A DNA stretch of 64,000 bases, taken from assembly GCF_036010505.1 (NCBI RefSeq), contig NZ_CP108569.1:3607001-3671000 (forward strand), written 5' to 3'. Under the pieces are notes generated by a model. The model searched no databases. It worked only from the letters and a program-made list of their open reading frames with translations, and was not told where the DNA came from. Source of the stretch: Streptomyces sp. NBC_01197 (GTDB taxonomy: Bacteria; Actinomycetota; Actinomycetes; Streptomycetales; Streptomycetaceae). Position numbers and translations under genes: made by a program. Below, piece by piece: positions 23,765-32,822 of this stretch. The number at the start of each line of letters is the position of its first letter. Position 1 is the stretch's first letter.

Positions 23765-25897
23765 TCAGCCCGCCGTACCGCCGGGCCCACCTCCGGCGAG
23801 GCTGCGGTCCGCGAGGCTTCGGTCCGCGAGGAACCTCATGTACTCATCCCGGTTCAGCGGATTGCCGTCGGTGCGCGGCCGGGTCGGCGCCGGGCCGCGC
23901 ACCGGGCGGTCCTGTCCCGGACGGGACCACACCGCCCCCTCCCCGCGGGTCAGCCCCGGCAGCGCCTTCTGGAACTCCTGTACCCGCCTGACCGGCAGCT
24001 CCGCCGTGATCAGCCAGGACGAACCGGCCTCGGTGGAGCCGGTGACCTCGGCCCCGAGCGGGACGAGACAGCCGATGACCGCGTTGAGCGCGTCCTCCGG
24101 AATCTCCACCTCCAGCGTCTGGCACGGCTCGAAGACCCGGCTGCCCGCGCGTTGCAGCGCCCGCATCAGGACCAGCGGTGTGAGCTGCCGGAAGTGCGCG
24201 GCGACGGTGAGCGGCTGGATGTAGCCGGTCCGGGTGAGCGTGACCGTGCAGTCGGTCACCTCCCAGCCGTACAGCCCCTGTTGCAGGGTCCGCAGCGCGG
24301 ACTCCTCGATGGCGCGGTGGAAGGCGCGGGGCAGAGCGCCCCACTCGGTCTCACGCGCGAAGGTGACACCGGCTCCGCGCGGGGCCGGTTCGACCCGCAG
24401 GCCCACCGTCGCCAGGAAGTCGTTGGCGCCGTGCCGGTCGATCTCGGTGCGCGCCTCGCCCCGGCCCGCCGGACGCTCGAAGTACACCGGGCGGACCGGT
24501 TCGAACACCACCTCCAGGCCGAAGTCCCGCTCCAGCCGCGCCGCGAGCACCTCCTGCTGCACGGCCCCGTAGAGCAGTACGGAGGTCGCGCCGCCGCCCG
24601 CCGCCCGGGTACGGATCAACGGGTCCTCGTCCGCCAGCGCCAGCAGGGCCGAGTGCAGCCGCGCCTGCTGCCCGGGGCCACCCGCCCGTACGACCGTCTC
24701 CAGGCTCGGCGGCGAGAAGTGGAACTGCTCAAGCCGGTCGTCGGGCGCGCCCAGCCGGTCCCCGACCCGGATACCGGGCAGACCGCGCACCCGGCCGATG
24801 CCGCCCGCCGTGAGCCGCCGGCCGGGCTCCCCGCCCGCGGCGCCGTGCGCACCACGGCTGTCCGGGGCGCCGGGGGCACCCGCGGTGGGGACGCCCACGA
24901 CGTCGAGGCCGGTGATCCTGCCACTGAACTCGGCCTGTTTCCCGCCGGGTTCACGCTGCCAGTAGGTGACGCGCTGCCGTTCCCGTACCTCTCCCGAGAA
25001 CAGCCGGAGGTACGCGACCTTCTCACCTGCGCCCGTGCGCTCGACGGCGAAGACCGTGCCGCGCGGGCCGGTTCCGGCCGCCGCCGGGGCGGAAGCGGCG
25101 GGCTCGGGGGCGGTCCGGGGCGGGCGCAGCAGCGCGGCGATGCCGTCCGTCAGAGCGGCGATGCCCTCGCCGGTCAGGGCCGAGCCGAAGAAGACCGGGT
25201 GCAGCAGCCCGGCACCGCACTGCCGGGCCAGCAGGGCGCGTACGTCGTCCGCCGACGGCAGCTCGCCCGCCACGAGCTGGGCCAGCAGGGCGTCGTCGTG
25301 TTCGGCGAGCGCCTCGGCGGCCGCCATACGGAACTCCACCCGCTCCAGGGAGCGTACGTCCGTACGGGCGGCCGCCGTTCCCGCGTCCCGCACCGAACTC
25401 ATGGCGAGGATGTCCGGGGTGAGTCCGGCGCGGATGTCGGCCAGCAGGCTGTCGGAGCGCGCGCCCGTGCGGTCGATCTTGTTGACGAAGAGCAGCGTCG
25501 GCAGCCGCAGCCGGCGCAGCGACCTCAGCAGGACACGGGTCTGCGCCTGTACGCCCTCGACGGCGGACAGCACGAGAACCGCGCCGTCGAGCACGGACAG
25601 CGCCCGCTCGACCTCCGCGATGAAGTCGGGGTGGCCCGGGGTGTCCACCAGGTTGATCTGCAGGCCCCCGACGCCTCTGACGGCGAAGGGCGCCACCGCC
25701 GAACGGATCGTGATGCCACGCTCGCGCTCGATCTCGCCGGTGTCCGTCTGCGTACTGCCGGCGTCGACGCTGCCGAGTTCTGAGATGGCGCCGTTGTCGA
25801 GCAGCAGCCGTTCGGTGAGGCTGGTCTTACCCGCGTCGATGTGGGCGAGCACGCCCAGGTTCAGGGTTGTCCCGGGATTCAGGTCGGCGTCGTGCAC
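23765..25897 (-). CDS. TetM/OtrA-type ribosomal protection GTPase
   Basis: A 710-residue EF-G-like GTPase. G1 is AHIDAGKT (18-25), the switch region is RERGITIRSAV, G3 is DTPGHPDF and G4 is FVNKIDR. Domains II-V follow, ending in the EF-G-like C-terminal fold. The segment GSVDAGSTQTDTGEIERERG is typical of TetM/OtrA proteins that eject tetracyclines from the ribosome rather than of true EF-G. An insertion of about 25 residues rich in Gly/Ala (near 395-420) is unusual. Start GTG 25897 has GAGGA 6 nt upstream. It may be an intrinsic resistance or ribosome-rescue factor. Expression may be tuned by an overlapping upstream frame. Confidence 0.83.
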   Translation of the reverse strand: MHDADLNPGTTLNLGVLAHIDAGKTSLTERLLLDNGAISELGSVDAGSTQTDTGEIERERGITIRSAVAPFAVRGVGGLQINLVDTPGHPDFIAEVERALSVLDGAVLVLSAVEGVQAQTRVLLRSLRRLRLPTLLFVNKIDRTGARSDSLLADIRAGLTPDILAMSSVRDAGTAAARTDVRSLERVEFRMAAAEALAEHDDALLAQLVAGELPSADDVRALLARQCGAGLLHPVFFGSALTGEGIAALTDGIAALLRPPRTAPEPAASAPAAAGTGPRGTVFAVERTGAGEKVAYLRLFSGEVRERQRVTYWQREPGGKQAEFSGRITGLDVVGVPTAGAPGAPDSRGAHGAAGGEPGRRLTAGGIGRVRGLPGIRVGDRLGAPDDRLEQFHFSPPSLETVVRAGGPGQQARLHSALLALADEDPLIRTRAAGGGATSVLLYGAVQQEVLAARLERDFGLEVVFEPVRPVYFERPAGRGEARTEIDRHGANDFLATVGLRVEPAPRGAGVTFARETEWGALPRAFHRAIEESALRTLQQGLYGWEVTDCTVTLTRTGYIQPLTVAAHFRQLTPLVLMRALQRAGSRVFEPCQTLEVEIPEDALNAVIGCLVPLGAEVTGSTEAGSSWLITAELPVRRVQEFQKALPGLTRGEGAVWSRPGQDRPVRGPAPTRPRTDGNPLNRDEYMRFLADRSLADRSLAGGGPGGTAG

Positions 25898-25958
25898 AGA
25901 GGTCCTCGGTGGGGGTGGAAGAGAGGGACGGCCTGATGACTCCGTGGAACTGCCGCAT
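25827..25958 (-). CDS. Possible 43-codon leader peptide overlapping the ribosomal protection gene
   Basis: An ATG at 25958, preceded by the strong site AGAGGAAG, opens a 43-codon frame (begins MRQFHGVIRPSLSSTPTEDL). It runs through the start region of the GTPase in another frame and stops 71 nt inside it. Leader-peptide attenuation is known for some ribosomal protection genes (tetM). Here ribosomes translating the leader would cross the GTG start, so coupling or interference is plausible. No similarity to known leader peptides is claimed, and the frame could be chance. Confidence 0.3.
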   Translation of the reverse strand: MRQFHGVIRPSLSSTPTEDLCARRRPESRDNPEPGRARPHRRG

Positions 25959-26099
25959 CGTCTTCCTCTTTCTCTGTGGACCTTCTGGCTTCGCTGAACG
26001 CTCCGGTCTGCTGAAGTGAGCTTCGCGAGGGTACCGGCGCGTGCCCCGGCCGGGCGACGGGTTTTCCGCGCCGCCGGGACCCGTGGCGCGCACGCCGCG

Positions 26100-26105
26100 T
26101 ACCGT
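26100..26105 (+). promoter_or_regulatory. Leaderless -10 box for the uracil-DNA glycosylase gene
   Basis: TACCGT fits the TAnnnT pattern and lies 6 nt before ATG 26112, with no ribosome binding site, as in Streptomyces leaderless transcripts. Confidence 0.5.
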
Positions 26106-26111
26106 GGCCGG

Positions 26112-26894
26112 ATGGCCGAGTCGGAGTCCCGGGCGTCAGAGCCCCAGCCGAGCGCCGACGACCGGCGTTTCCCCGCCGACCGGGCTCCGGGCTGCGCCAC
26201 ACTCGCCGCGCTGGACGCCCAGGTGGCCGACTGCCGGGCCTGCCCCCGGCTGGTGGCCTGGCGGGAGCAGGTGGCTGTGGAGAAGCGGGCCGCGTACCGG
26301 GACCAGGAGTACTGGGGGCGGCCCGTCCCCGGCTTCGGACCCGCCGACGCCGCGCTGGCCGTGGTCGGACTGGCACCCGCGGCGCACGGCGGTAACCGGA
26401 CCGGGCGGATGTTCACCGGCGACCCGGCGGGCGACTTCCTGGTCGCGGGGCTGCACGCCGTCGGCCTCGCCTCGCAGCCGACCGCCACCGCCGCCGACGA
26501 CGGGCTCGCCCTGCGCGGAGTACGGATGGCCGCCCCGGTGCACTGCGCGCCGCCGCAGAACAAACCCACCACCGTGGAGCGCGACACCTGCCGGCCCTGG
26601 CTGGCGGCGGAGCTGGCGCTGCTGAGCCCCGGGCTGCGCGCGGTGGTGGTGCTCGGCGGCTTCGGCTGGCAGGCGCTGCTGCCCGTACTCGCCGAAGCGG
26701 GCTGGCAGCTGCCCCGGCCGCGGCCGGTGTTCGGGCACGGCGCCCAGGTGGCGCTCGCCGGTGCGGACGGCCGCGACGAGCTGCGGCTCTTCGGCTGCTA
26801 CCACCCGAGCCAGCGCAATGTGAACACCAGGCGTCTGACCCGGCCGATGCTGGAGGCGGTGTTCCGCGAGGCAGCCGCCGCCGCGGGGCTGTAG
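26112..26894 (+). CDS. Family 5 uracil-DNA glycosylase (UdgB-like, Fe-S)
   Basis: A 260-residue DNA repair glycosylase that excises uracil, and in this family also hypoxanthine and related bases, from DNA. Cys41 and Cys44 (CRACPR) with Cys145 and Cys160 fit the 4Fe-4S ligand set. Motif 1 is GLAPAAHGGNRTGR (86-99), where family 5 has Ala in place of the catalytic acid, and motif 3 is CYHPSQRN near 236. Start ATG 26112 is chosen from the leaderless box; the frame upstream is open but lacks family sequence. It is divergent from the ribosomal protection gene. Confidence 0.88.
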   Translation: MAESESRASEPQPSADDRRFPADRAPGCATLAALDAQVADCRACPRLVAWREQVAVEKRAAYRDQEYWGRPVPGFGPADAALAVVGLAPAAHGGNRTGRMFTGDPAGDFLVAGLHAVGLASQPTATAADDGLALRGVRMAAPVHCAPPQNKPTTVERDTCRPWLAAELALLSPGLRAVVVLGGFGWQALLPVLAEAGWQLPRPRPVFGHGAQVALAGADGRDELRLFGCYHPSQRNVNTRRLTRPMLEAVFREAAAAAGL

Positions 26895-27018
26895 CCGCCA
26901 CCGCCTGCGGGCCCGGCTTGCGCAGCTCGCCGCGCTCGGGGAACTGTCCGCGCCTCCTGCTCCTTCCCCTGCCCCCGCTGTCCCGCGCCTCCTGCGCCTG
27001 CTGTCTCCCGCTTGCCGG

Positions 27019-27612
27019 CTACCCCGCGCTGCCCGCGTGCACGATGGCGCGGCTCCAGGCCTCGTACGTGCGCTGCGGGTGCGGCGGCTCCGGCAGTTCC
27101 AGGGGGTCGTGCTGCTCACGCGTCCGCACATCGCCGAAACGGGTCCAGCCCCACCCCTGCATCGCACCCCTGGCTGGCTCGTTCGTGGGCTCCACGAGGG
27201 CCGCGACCAGAGCGGCCCGCGAACGCACCAGCAGCTGGTCGACGAGGCGGGTGGCGATCCGCTGGCGCCGGAAGGACGGCTGCACCATCAGTTCGGCCAG
27301 GACGAACACCTGCCCTGACGCGGTCAGCTCCTCGATGTTCACCGGGAGCCCGCCGCGGAAGCCCTCCCAGAGGCCGCCGTCCCGCTCCAGCACATAGCCG
27401 TAAGCACATCCGGCCAGCGACGGGCCGTCGGCGACCATCATGTCGAAGCCGGGGCGCTGCATGTCCTCGGCGAAGCGCTCCAGGAACTGCTGGCGGTCGT
27501 GGAACTCCTCCCCACGCGGCCCGCGGTATGCCTCGACGTAGGTGTCCGCGACGGCCTCCCGCTGCGATTCGGCCTGCCATCTGGTCAGGCGGCGCATGAA
27601 GACCTCTGCCAT
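27019..27612 (-). CDS. GNAT-family N-acetyltransferase
   Basis: A 197-residue acyltransferase of the GNAT fold. The acetyl-CoA pyrophosphate loop is seen in ELMVQPSFRRQRIATRLVD (motif A, R/Q-x-x-G/A-type) near residue 112, and motif B follows at EPTNEPARGAMQGWGW. The N-terminus carries the pattern YVEAYRGPRGEEFHDRQQFL. The substrate is unknown. Start ATG 27612 has GGGAGGA 6 nt upstream. It stands alone, convergent with the glycosylase gene and divergent from the membrane protein. Confidence 0.8.
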   Translation of the reverse strand: MAEVFMRRLTRWQAESQREAVADTYVEAYRGPRGEEFHDRQQFLERFAEDMQRPGFDMMVADGPSLAGCAYGYVLERDGGLWEGFRGGLPVNIEELTASGQVFVLAELMVQPSFRRQRIATRLVDQLLVRSRAALVAALVEPTNEPARGAMQGWGWTRFGDVRTREQHDPLELPEPPHPQRTYEAWSRAIVHAGSAG

Positions 27613-27802
27613 GTGTTCCTCCCGTTTTCCGGCCATCGTCTCAGCGCTCGGCGACCAGGGAAACGGATAGTGCAAGATCCGGCCTGATTCCAAACGGGAG
27701 GCTCCGGGCCTGGTGGCGCGGGGCGGGGCGGGCGCGGGGCGGAAATGGCCGAATGGCGCCGTCCGGAGTGCGGGCTCCCGGCCGGTGGCTTCCCCTGGAG
27801 AC

Positions 27803-29065
27803 GTGACGGACGACGGCGCGGGCGGACTCGGCGGACTGCGGTCCGGGCCCGCCGTACCGGAGGGACGCCCGCCGGGCCGCCGGGTGCGGTCGTTCTCCGC
27901 CATCCTGCTGATCGTGGTCGCCGGGATCCTCACCCCGGTCTCCGCCGTGGCCGTCTGGACGCGTGACGTGGTGGGCGACACCGGCCGGTATGTCGCGCTG
28001 ATGCGGCCGCTGGCCTCCAACCCGGCCGTGCGGTCCGCCGTGACCGACCAGGCTACGGAGGCCGTCGTGAAGTACGTCAGTGTCGACGCGCTGCTCAAAT
28101 CCGTCGGGCCCGCCGAGCGAGCCGAGATCGAACTCGCCATCGGCGCGCTCGGCAAGCCCATCTCATCGGGGCTCAAGGAGCTCGTGCACAGCGCGGTCGC
28201 GGGGTTCGTCGAAAGCGGCACGTTCACGGACGTCTGGGTCCAGCTCAACAGGTCAGCGCACACAGCCGCCGAGAAGGCCCTGACCAGCGACCGGGGCGGC
28301 GCGGTCACGATCGACCTGGCGCCCGTGACGGACGCCGCGAAGAAGCGGCTGGTGGACAGCGGGCTGACCATCGCGTCGAAGATTCCGCCGGTGCACGCCC
28401 GGTACACGCTGCTGGACTCAAAGGCCGTGGGCCGGGCGCGCACCGCCTTCCGGCTGCTGCGGATCGGCGGGCTCTGGCTCCCGGCGGTGACCGTGCTGCT
28501 CGCGGCGGGCGGCGTCCTCCTCGCGGTCCGCAGACGGCGCGCCCTGGTCACCGCCGGCCTGGCGGTGGCGGTCGGTGCGCTGCTGCTCGGCCTGGCGATC
28601 GCCGTCTTCCGCAGCCTGTACCTGGACCGGCTGCCGGCCGACGTCCCGGAGCCCGCCGCCGCTGCGGTCATCGACGCGCTGACGGCCTTCCTGCGTACGG
28701 CGGTCCGCATGATCGCCGTAGTCGGCGCCGTGCTGGCGCTCGCCGCCTGGCTGGGCGGCCCCGGCCGGGCCGCGGTGCGGATCAGGACGGTGTGGCGGCG
28801 CACCATCGGCGCCGTACGCGACGCGATGGGCCTGCGCACCGGGCGCGCCGGGCTCTGGGTGCTGCGCGCCAGGGCCTGGCTGAACGGGACCGTGGTGGCC
28901 GTCGCGCTCGCCGTCTACCTGGTCTGGGACCGGCCCACCGCGGGTGTCGTGGTGGGAATCGCCCTGTCCGCGCTCGTCGCGCTGGCGCTGGTGGAGCTGG
29001 CCGCCGACGACGGAATCCCGCGCCCCGCCGGCGACAGGGCGCGGGACCGGCCGTCGGGCGTATGA
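27803..29065 (+). CDS. Integral membrane protein of unknown function
   Basis: A 420-residue protein. One TM segment lies near 33-55 (ILLIVVAGILTPVSAVAVW). A soluble, probably extracytoplasmic region follows (about 57-220) with a helical DLAPVTDAAKKRLVD segment. Then come several TM helices (about 233-252, 257-280, 305-330, 370-390, 393-410). This plan is common in actinobacteria, but the role is not known. Start GTG 27803 has GGAG 3-6 nt upstream; earlier in-frame codons read as low-complexity. It is convergent with the next small membrane protein. Confidence 0.65.
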   Translation: MTDDGAGGLGGLRSGPAVPEGRPPGRRVRSFSAILLIVVAGILTPVSAVAVWTRDVVGDTGRYVALMRPLASNPAVRSAVTDQATEAVVKYVSVDALLKSVGPAERAEIELAIGALGKPISSGLKELVHSAVAGFVESGTFTDVWVQLNRSAHTAAEKALTSDRGGAVTIDLAPVTDAAKKRLVDSGLTIASKIPPVHARYTLLDSKAVGRARTAFRLLRIGGLWLPAVTVLLAAGGVLLAVRRRRALVTAGLAVAVGALLLGLAIAVFRSLYLDRLPADVPEPAAAAVIDALTAFLRTAVRMIAVVGAVLALAAWLGGPGRAAVRIRTVWRRTIGAVRDAMGLRTGRAGLWVLRARAWLNGTVVAVALAVYLVWDRPTAGVVVGIALSALVALALVELAADDGIPRPAGDRARDRPSGV

Positions 29066-29081
29066 ACCCGGCTGATCCGGC

Positions 29082-29501
29082 TCAGTCCTCGTGCGTGTAG
29101 AAGACGTAGAACGTCGTGATCAGGGCGCCGATGCCGAACCCCGCGCCAATGAACGACGACGACAGCACGCTCGACCCGGTCATCGAGTACAGGAACCCCA
29201 TCGCCCCGCCGATGAGCACGCCGTACCCGGCCGCCCTCGCCTCGCGCGGCAGCGCGTGCTGGATGCGGCCGAAACCGAAGGCCAGTACGGCGAGCACCAG
29301 GCCCGAGACGATGCTGAGCACAATCTTGGCGGTGGTGAAGGGGTGGCCGGGCGACCTGGAGCTGAGGATGAACGCCGTGTAGAGGGCGTAGACGATACCG
29401 AGGACGAGGGGCACCGCCACGGCCGCTGCCGGCAGGTGCCGGTGCGCCGCCGGGCGCCGGTGGGACGGCCGGTGTCCGCGGAGTGTCGTGGGTGTGGCCA
29501 T
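29082..29501 (-). CDS. Small integral membrane protein, unknown function
   Basis: A 139-residue protein with a basic His/Arg-rich N-terminus and four hydrophobic segments (VAVPLVLGIVYALYTAFI; IVLSIVSGLVLAVLAFGFG; GYGVLIGGAMGFLYSM; IGAGFGIGALITTFYVFYTH). The start ATG 29501 has GGAAGGAA 8 nt upstream. No motif reveals its job. It is divergent from the FUSC gene. Confidence 0.6.
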   Translation of the reverse strand: MATPTTLRGHRPSHRRPAAHRHLPAAAVAVPLVLGIVYALYTAFILSSRSPGHPFTTAKIVLSIVSGLVLAVLAFGFGRIQHALPREARAAGYGVLIGGAMGFLYSMTGSSVLSSSFIGAGFGIGALITTFYVFYTHED

Positions 29502-29662
29502 GGCAGATTCCTTCCGCTCGCCTCCCACCAGCGCACACCCGCGGCCGCGTCCCGGCAACTCGTACGGCGTAACAGAGCGGCTTACCGGCCTGTTACGCGC
29601 CCCGGGCGCCCCGGGCGGTTTCCACCGCGTACGCGGCGTGGGGGAAACCGCACGCCAGGCCG

Positions 29663-29668
29663 TAGTTT
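29663..29668 (+). promoter_or_regulatory. Leaderless -10 box for the FUSC gene
   Basis: TAGTTT lies 6 nt before ATG 29675, with no ribosome binding site between them. Confidence 0.5.
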
Positions 29669-29674
29669 GTTGGC

Positions 29675-31735
29675 ATGGGTGACACGGTGGGCAGCAGCGC
29701 AGACGCACAGAGGAAGCAGCCGCTGATCTCACCGCCGGAGTGGCTGATCCGGGGGCTGCGCCCGCAGCCGGCGCCGGTTCCCTGGGCCGCCGTGGTCCGC
29801 GCGGGCATCGCGCTGGCCGCGCCGCTGGCCGTCGGACTCGCCGTCGGACAGGCCGGGTACGGGGCGCTGGTCGCCATGGGCGCGCTCTCGGGCGTCATCG
29901 GCGACACCGCCGACGCGTACCGGATGCGGATCCTCAACATCGCCGTGCCGCAGTGCTTCGGCGCGGTCGGCGTCATGCTCGGCACCCTCGTGTACGGCGA
30001 CGGCTGGATCGCGGTGGCCGTCCTCACTCTGGTCGCGCTGGTCTCCGGGATGATCTCCACGATCGGCGCGGTGGCGTCCGTCTCGGGGCTGCTGCTCCTG
30101 CTCAACTCCGTGGTCGGCGCGGGCCTCCCGATGCCGGGGCCGTGGTGGAAGGCCCCGCTGCTGCTCTCGCTCGGCGGGCTCTTCGTGCTGGTGCTCGCAC
30201 TGCTCGGCTGGCCGCTGCGGGCGCGGGCCCCGGAACGGACCGCGGTCGCCGCGACCTACCGCACGGTCGCCGAGCTGCTCGCGGCCGCGGGCACTGCCTC
30301 GTACGACGTCAGACGCCAGGCCGTGACCGCCTCGCTCAACACCTCGTACGACCTGATCCTCGCCCGGCGCGCCCACTACCACGGCCGCAGCACGTCGATG
30401 GTGCGGATGCTCGCCCAGCTCAATGTGCTCGTCCCGCTGATCGAGGCGGCCGCAGCGGCCCATCTGCACGGCCGCGCCTCGCGCCGCCCGGAAATCGCCG
30501 CCGCGGTCCGGGACTTGGCCGACGTGGTCGCAACGGGCCGGGCGGGTGCGGTGCCCGACCTGGTGCTCCCCGGGCCCGAAGGGCCCGCCGACCGCGCCAT
30601 GAACGCGGCGCTGCGGCACGCGGCCGCCGTCGTCAGCCACGCGGATTCCGACCACCCGGACCAGTACGGCGCGGACGACCGGCTCGGCCGGCCCGCCGCA
30701 CTCGGTGTCCGGGCCCGCCGGGCAGCCGTCACCGTCCTGCTCTCGCCCACCTCCTGGCGCTACGGCCTGCGGCTGGCGCTCTGCATCGGCCTCGCGCAGG
30801 TGCTGGTGTCGGTGGTGAGCGTCCCCCGCTCGTACTGGGTCGCACTCACCGTCACCTTCGTACTCAAGCCGGACTTCGGCTCGGTCTTCTCCCGCGCGGT
30901 CCTGCGCGCGCTGGGCACCGCGGTGGGGGTGCTCACCGCCGCGCTGGTCCTCGGAGTCGTACCGCGCGGCTGGTGGGACGTACCGGTGATGGTGGTGCTC
31001 GCGGCGCTGATCCCGGCGGTCTCCGCGAACGGGTACGCCTTCCAGACCGCGGCCATCACCCCGGTGATCCTGCTGATCTCCGACCAGCTCAACCACCTGG
31101 GGTTCCATCTGGTGCTGCCCCGGCTGCTCGACAGCCTGATCGGCTGCGGGATCACCCTGGTCGCGGGCTATCTGCTCTGGCCGGAGAGCTGGCACACCCG
31201 GATCGGCGACCGGCTGGCCGTCGCCGTCGAGGAGAGCGCGCGCTACGTCGAGTGCGCCTTCGGCGGGGGGAGCGGAAGCGGGACCGGCTCGGGGTCGAAG
31301 GCGGGGACGGCGGCCGACGGTACGGGTGTGCGGGCCTCACCGGCCGCGCCGGGCGACCACGGCGACCGGGCGCGGCTGCGGCGGCGGATCTACCGCGATC
31401 TGTCGGTCGTACGGACGGAGTTCCAGCGGGCCCTCACCGAACCCCCGCCAACCGGGAAGCGGGCCGCCGCCTGGTGGCCACTGGTCGTCGCGGCGGAACG
31501 GATCGTGGACGCGACGACAGCCGCCCGGGTACGCGTCGACCACGGCGCCCGGCCGCCCGCTCCGGAGGAAGTCGGCGAGGTGACGAAGCAGTTGCGGGAG
31601 CTGGCGCAGGGGCTGCGGTCCAGCGCGACCCTGGTCGAGGTACCGACCCGGATCGAGGGCGACGACGAGGGCGTCCTCGCCCCGCTGCGCCAGGAGGTCG
31701 TCGCGGCGCGGGAGATCGCCTCACCGCAGCGCTGA
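29675..31735 (+). CDS. FUSC-family membrane protein
   Basis: A 686-residue protein with two sets of hydrophobic helices (about 35-185 and 360-505) separated by a cytosolic segment, and a charged C-terminal domain. It matches the fusaric-acid-resistance/aromatic-acid exporter (FUSC) architecture. The second TM set contains SVPRSYWVALTVTFVLKPDF and LGTAVGVLTAALVLG, typical of the domain. A Gly/Ser-rich linker (about 530-550) leads to the C-terminal helical region. The substrate is unknown; these proteins are proposed efflux pumps. Leaderless start at ATG 29675. A strong hairpin follows 35 bp after the stop. Confidence 0.82.
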   Translation: MGDTVGSSADAQRKQPLISPPEWLIRGLRPQPAPVPWAAVVRAGIALAAPLAVGLAVGQAGYGALVAMGALSGVIGDTADAYRMRILNIAVPQCFGAVGVMLGTLVYGDGWIAVAVLTLVALVSGMISTIGAVASVSGLLLLLNSVVGAGLPMPGPWWKAPLLLSLGGLFVLVLALLGWPLRARAPERTAVAATYRTVAELLAAAGTASYDVRRQAVTASLNTSYDLILARRAHYHGRSTSMVRMLAQLNVLVPLIEAAAAAHLHGRASRRPEIAAAVRDLADVVATGRAGAVPDLVLPGPEGPADRAMNAALRHAAAVVSHADSDHPDQYGADDRLGRPAALGVRARRAAVTVLLSPTSWRYGLRLALCIGLAQVLVSVVSVPRSYWVALTVTFVLKPDFGSVFSRAVLRALGTAVGVLTAALVLGVVPRGWWDVPVMVVLAALIPAVSANGYAFQTAAITPVILLISDQLNHLGFHLVLPRLLDSLIGCGITLVAGYLLWPESWHTRIGDRLAVAVEESARYVECAFGGGSGSGTGSGSKAGTAADGTGVRASPAAPGDHGDRARLRRRIYRDLSVVRTEFQRALTEPPPTGKRAAAWWPLVVAAERIVDATTAARVRVDHGARPPAPEEVGEVTKQLRELAQGLRSSATLVEVPTRIEGDDEGVLAPLRQEVVAAREIASPQR

Positions 31736-31769
31736 CCAAGCTTTGTTCCGGGGCGACCCGGACACCAGG

Positions 31770-31800
31770 GAGCCGGGCCGGGCGTGGCCCGGCCCGGCTC
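31770..31800. terminator. 14-bp perfect hairpin
   Basis: Arms GAGCCGGGCCGGGC (31770-31783) and its exact complement (31787-31800) with a 3-nt GTG loop, between convergent FUSC and snapalysin genes. Confidence 0.8.
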
Positions 31801-31930
31801 GTTCCACCCCGGCAAGGTCACCCGCACCCGGCATCGTCAAGGACGCCGGGTGCGGGGGTGGGGGGCCGACGCCGGGGAGGTGGCGTCAGGGCCTGGGTGT
31901 CAGATCCTGGCTGCTGTCGGTTCGACCCTG

Positions 31931-31996
31931 GTTCCTGTCAGGTAACGGCTCCTGCCAGGCACCGACTCCTGTCAGGTACCGACTCCTGTCAGGACT
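31931..31996. repeat. 17-bp tandem repeat reaching into the snapalysin stop codon
   Basis: About four copies of the unit GACTCCTGTCAGGTACC: a variant from 31931, variants from 31947 and 31964 (period 17), and a partial copy from 31981. The last copy contains the reverse-strand stop codon of snpA (31989-31991). Confidence 0.75.
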
Positions 31997-32666
31997 TGCG
32001 CGACGCGTTCGCCTTGGCCAGGGCCTTGGCGAATCCGTTCGCCCAGAGCGAGTCGACCTGGGCGCGCTCCTGCGCGTCCGGCTGCCGGTTGGTGCAGGAC
32101 GGGCCGGGGCCGCCGCCCGACATCAGCTCACTGCACGGGCCGCTGTAGTCGTCGGGAAGGCCGAGCACATGGCCGGTCTCATGGGCGGTGACGCGGACCG
32201 AGTCGTACTCCTGGGTCTGCGCGTGGTCCAGGAAGATGTAGCCGCTGCCGTGTCCGTCCGTCGATGCGTACGAGCCCTGCGGGTCGTCGCCCTCACGGTA
32301 GGAGAAGTCGGCGCCGGACGATCCCGCCTGGAGCTGGACGTTGGTCTCCGCGGCGTTCCATATCTGCGCGCTGGCAGCTATCTGGCTCTGGTAACTGGGT
32401 GCGGCCGATGCGTTGTAGGTGATGGTGACGGACTTCAGCCCGGGGTGGGCCGCCTGCTTCTTCGCGACCGACTTCATGACGGCGTCGAAGAAGGCCTTGT
32501 TGCCCGCCTCCTGCTTGGCACTCGCGTAGTGCTGGGCACCCTGCGCGGTGTGCGGTACCGGGGCCACCGTGGTGGGGGAGGCAGCCTGGACGGGGGCAGC
32601 GGTGCCGAGGGCGGCGGCGATGCCGAGGCCGAGGATCGCGGAGAACGCGGTATTACGGTGCTTCAT
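31989..32666 (-). CDS. snpA: Snapalysin (small neutral metalloprotease, M7)
   Basis: A 225-residue secreted zinc protease of the Streptomyces-specific M7 family. The signal peptide spans residues 1-28 (cleavage near VQA), followed by a short propeptide. The zinc motif [11 protein letters not shown] gives ligands His162, His166 and Asp172 with catalytic Glu163, the aspzincin-like HExxHxxGxxD pattern of snapalysin. Two Cys downstream (PCSELMS, PSCTNR) fit the family disulfide. Start ATG 32666 has TAGGAG upstream. It is divergent from a LysR gene, the well-known snpA-snpR (mprA-mprR) arrangement, so activation by that regulator is expected. Confidence 0.93.
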   Translation of the reverse strand: MKHRNTAFSAILGLGIAAALGTAAPVQAASPTTVAPVPHTAQGAQHYASAKQEAGNKAFFDAVMKSVAKKQAAHPGLKSVTITYNASAAPSYQSQIAASAQIWNAAETNVQLQAGSSGADFSYREGDDPQGSYASTDGHGSGYIFLDHAQTQEYDSVRVTAHETGHVLGLPDDYSGPCSELMSGGGPGPSCTNRQPDAQERAQVDSLWANGFAKALAKANASRKS

Positions 32667-32757
32667 GTGGGGGGCTCCTACTCGTCCGGTGTGGGGGTGA
32701 ACGGGTGGTACCGGAGAGTGTGCTGTGCGGGGGCCCCGCCGGGATGATGGCAACTGG

Positions 32758-32776
32758 CGATAACTTGGGGCTATCG
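32758..32776. promoter_or_regulatory. Likely LysR operator between snpA and its regulator
   Basis: CGATA (32758-32762), 9-bp spacer, TATCG (32772-32776): a perfect dyad with the T-N11-A geometry of LysR sites, in the 164-bp divergent spacer. Confidence 0.6.
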
Positions 32777-32816
32777 GTGGGGGTTTGAGGGTCTGGTGCG
32801 GCCTCGGGCGCACCCC

Positions 32817-32822
32817 TACTCT
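32817..32822 (+). promoter_or_regulatory. Leaderless -10 box for the LysR (snpR-like) gene
   Basis: TACTCT lies 8 nt before ATG 32831; no ribosome binding site is present. Confidence 0.45.

Noticed and set aside
23765..25897. Calling the ribosomal protection protein EF-G (fusA)
   Set aside because: The DAGSTQTDTGEIERERG region and gene context fit TetM/OtrA proteins; EF-G has a different switch region and lies with rpsL/rpsG/tuf.
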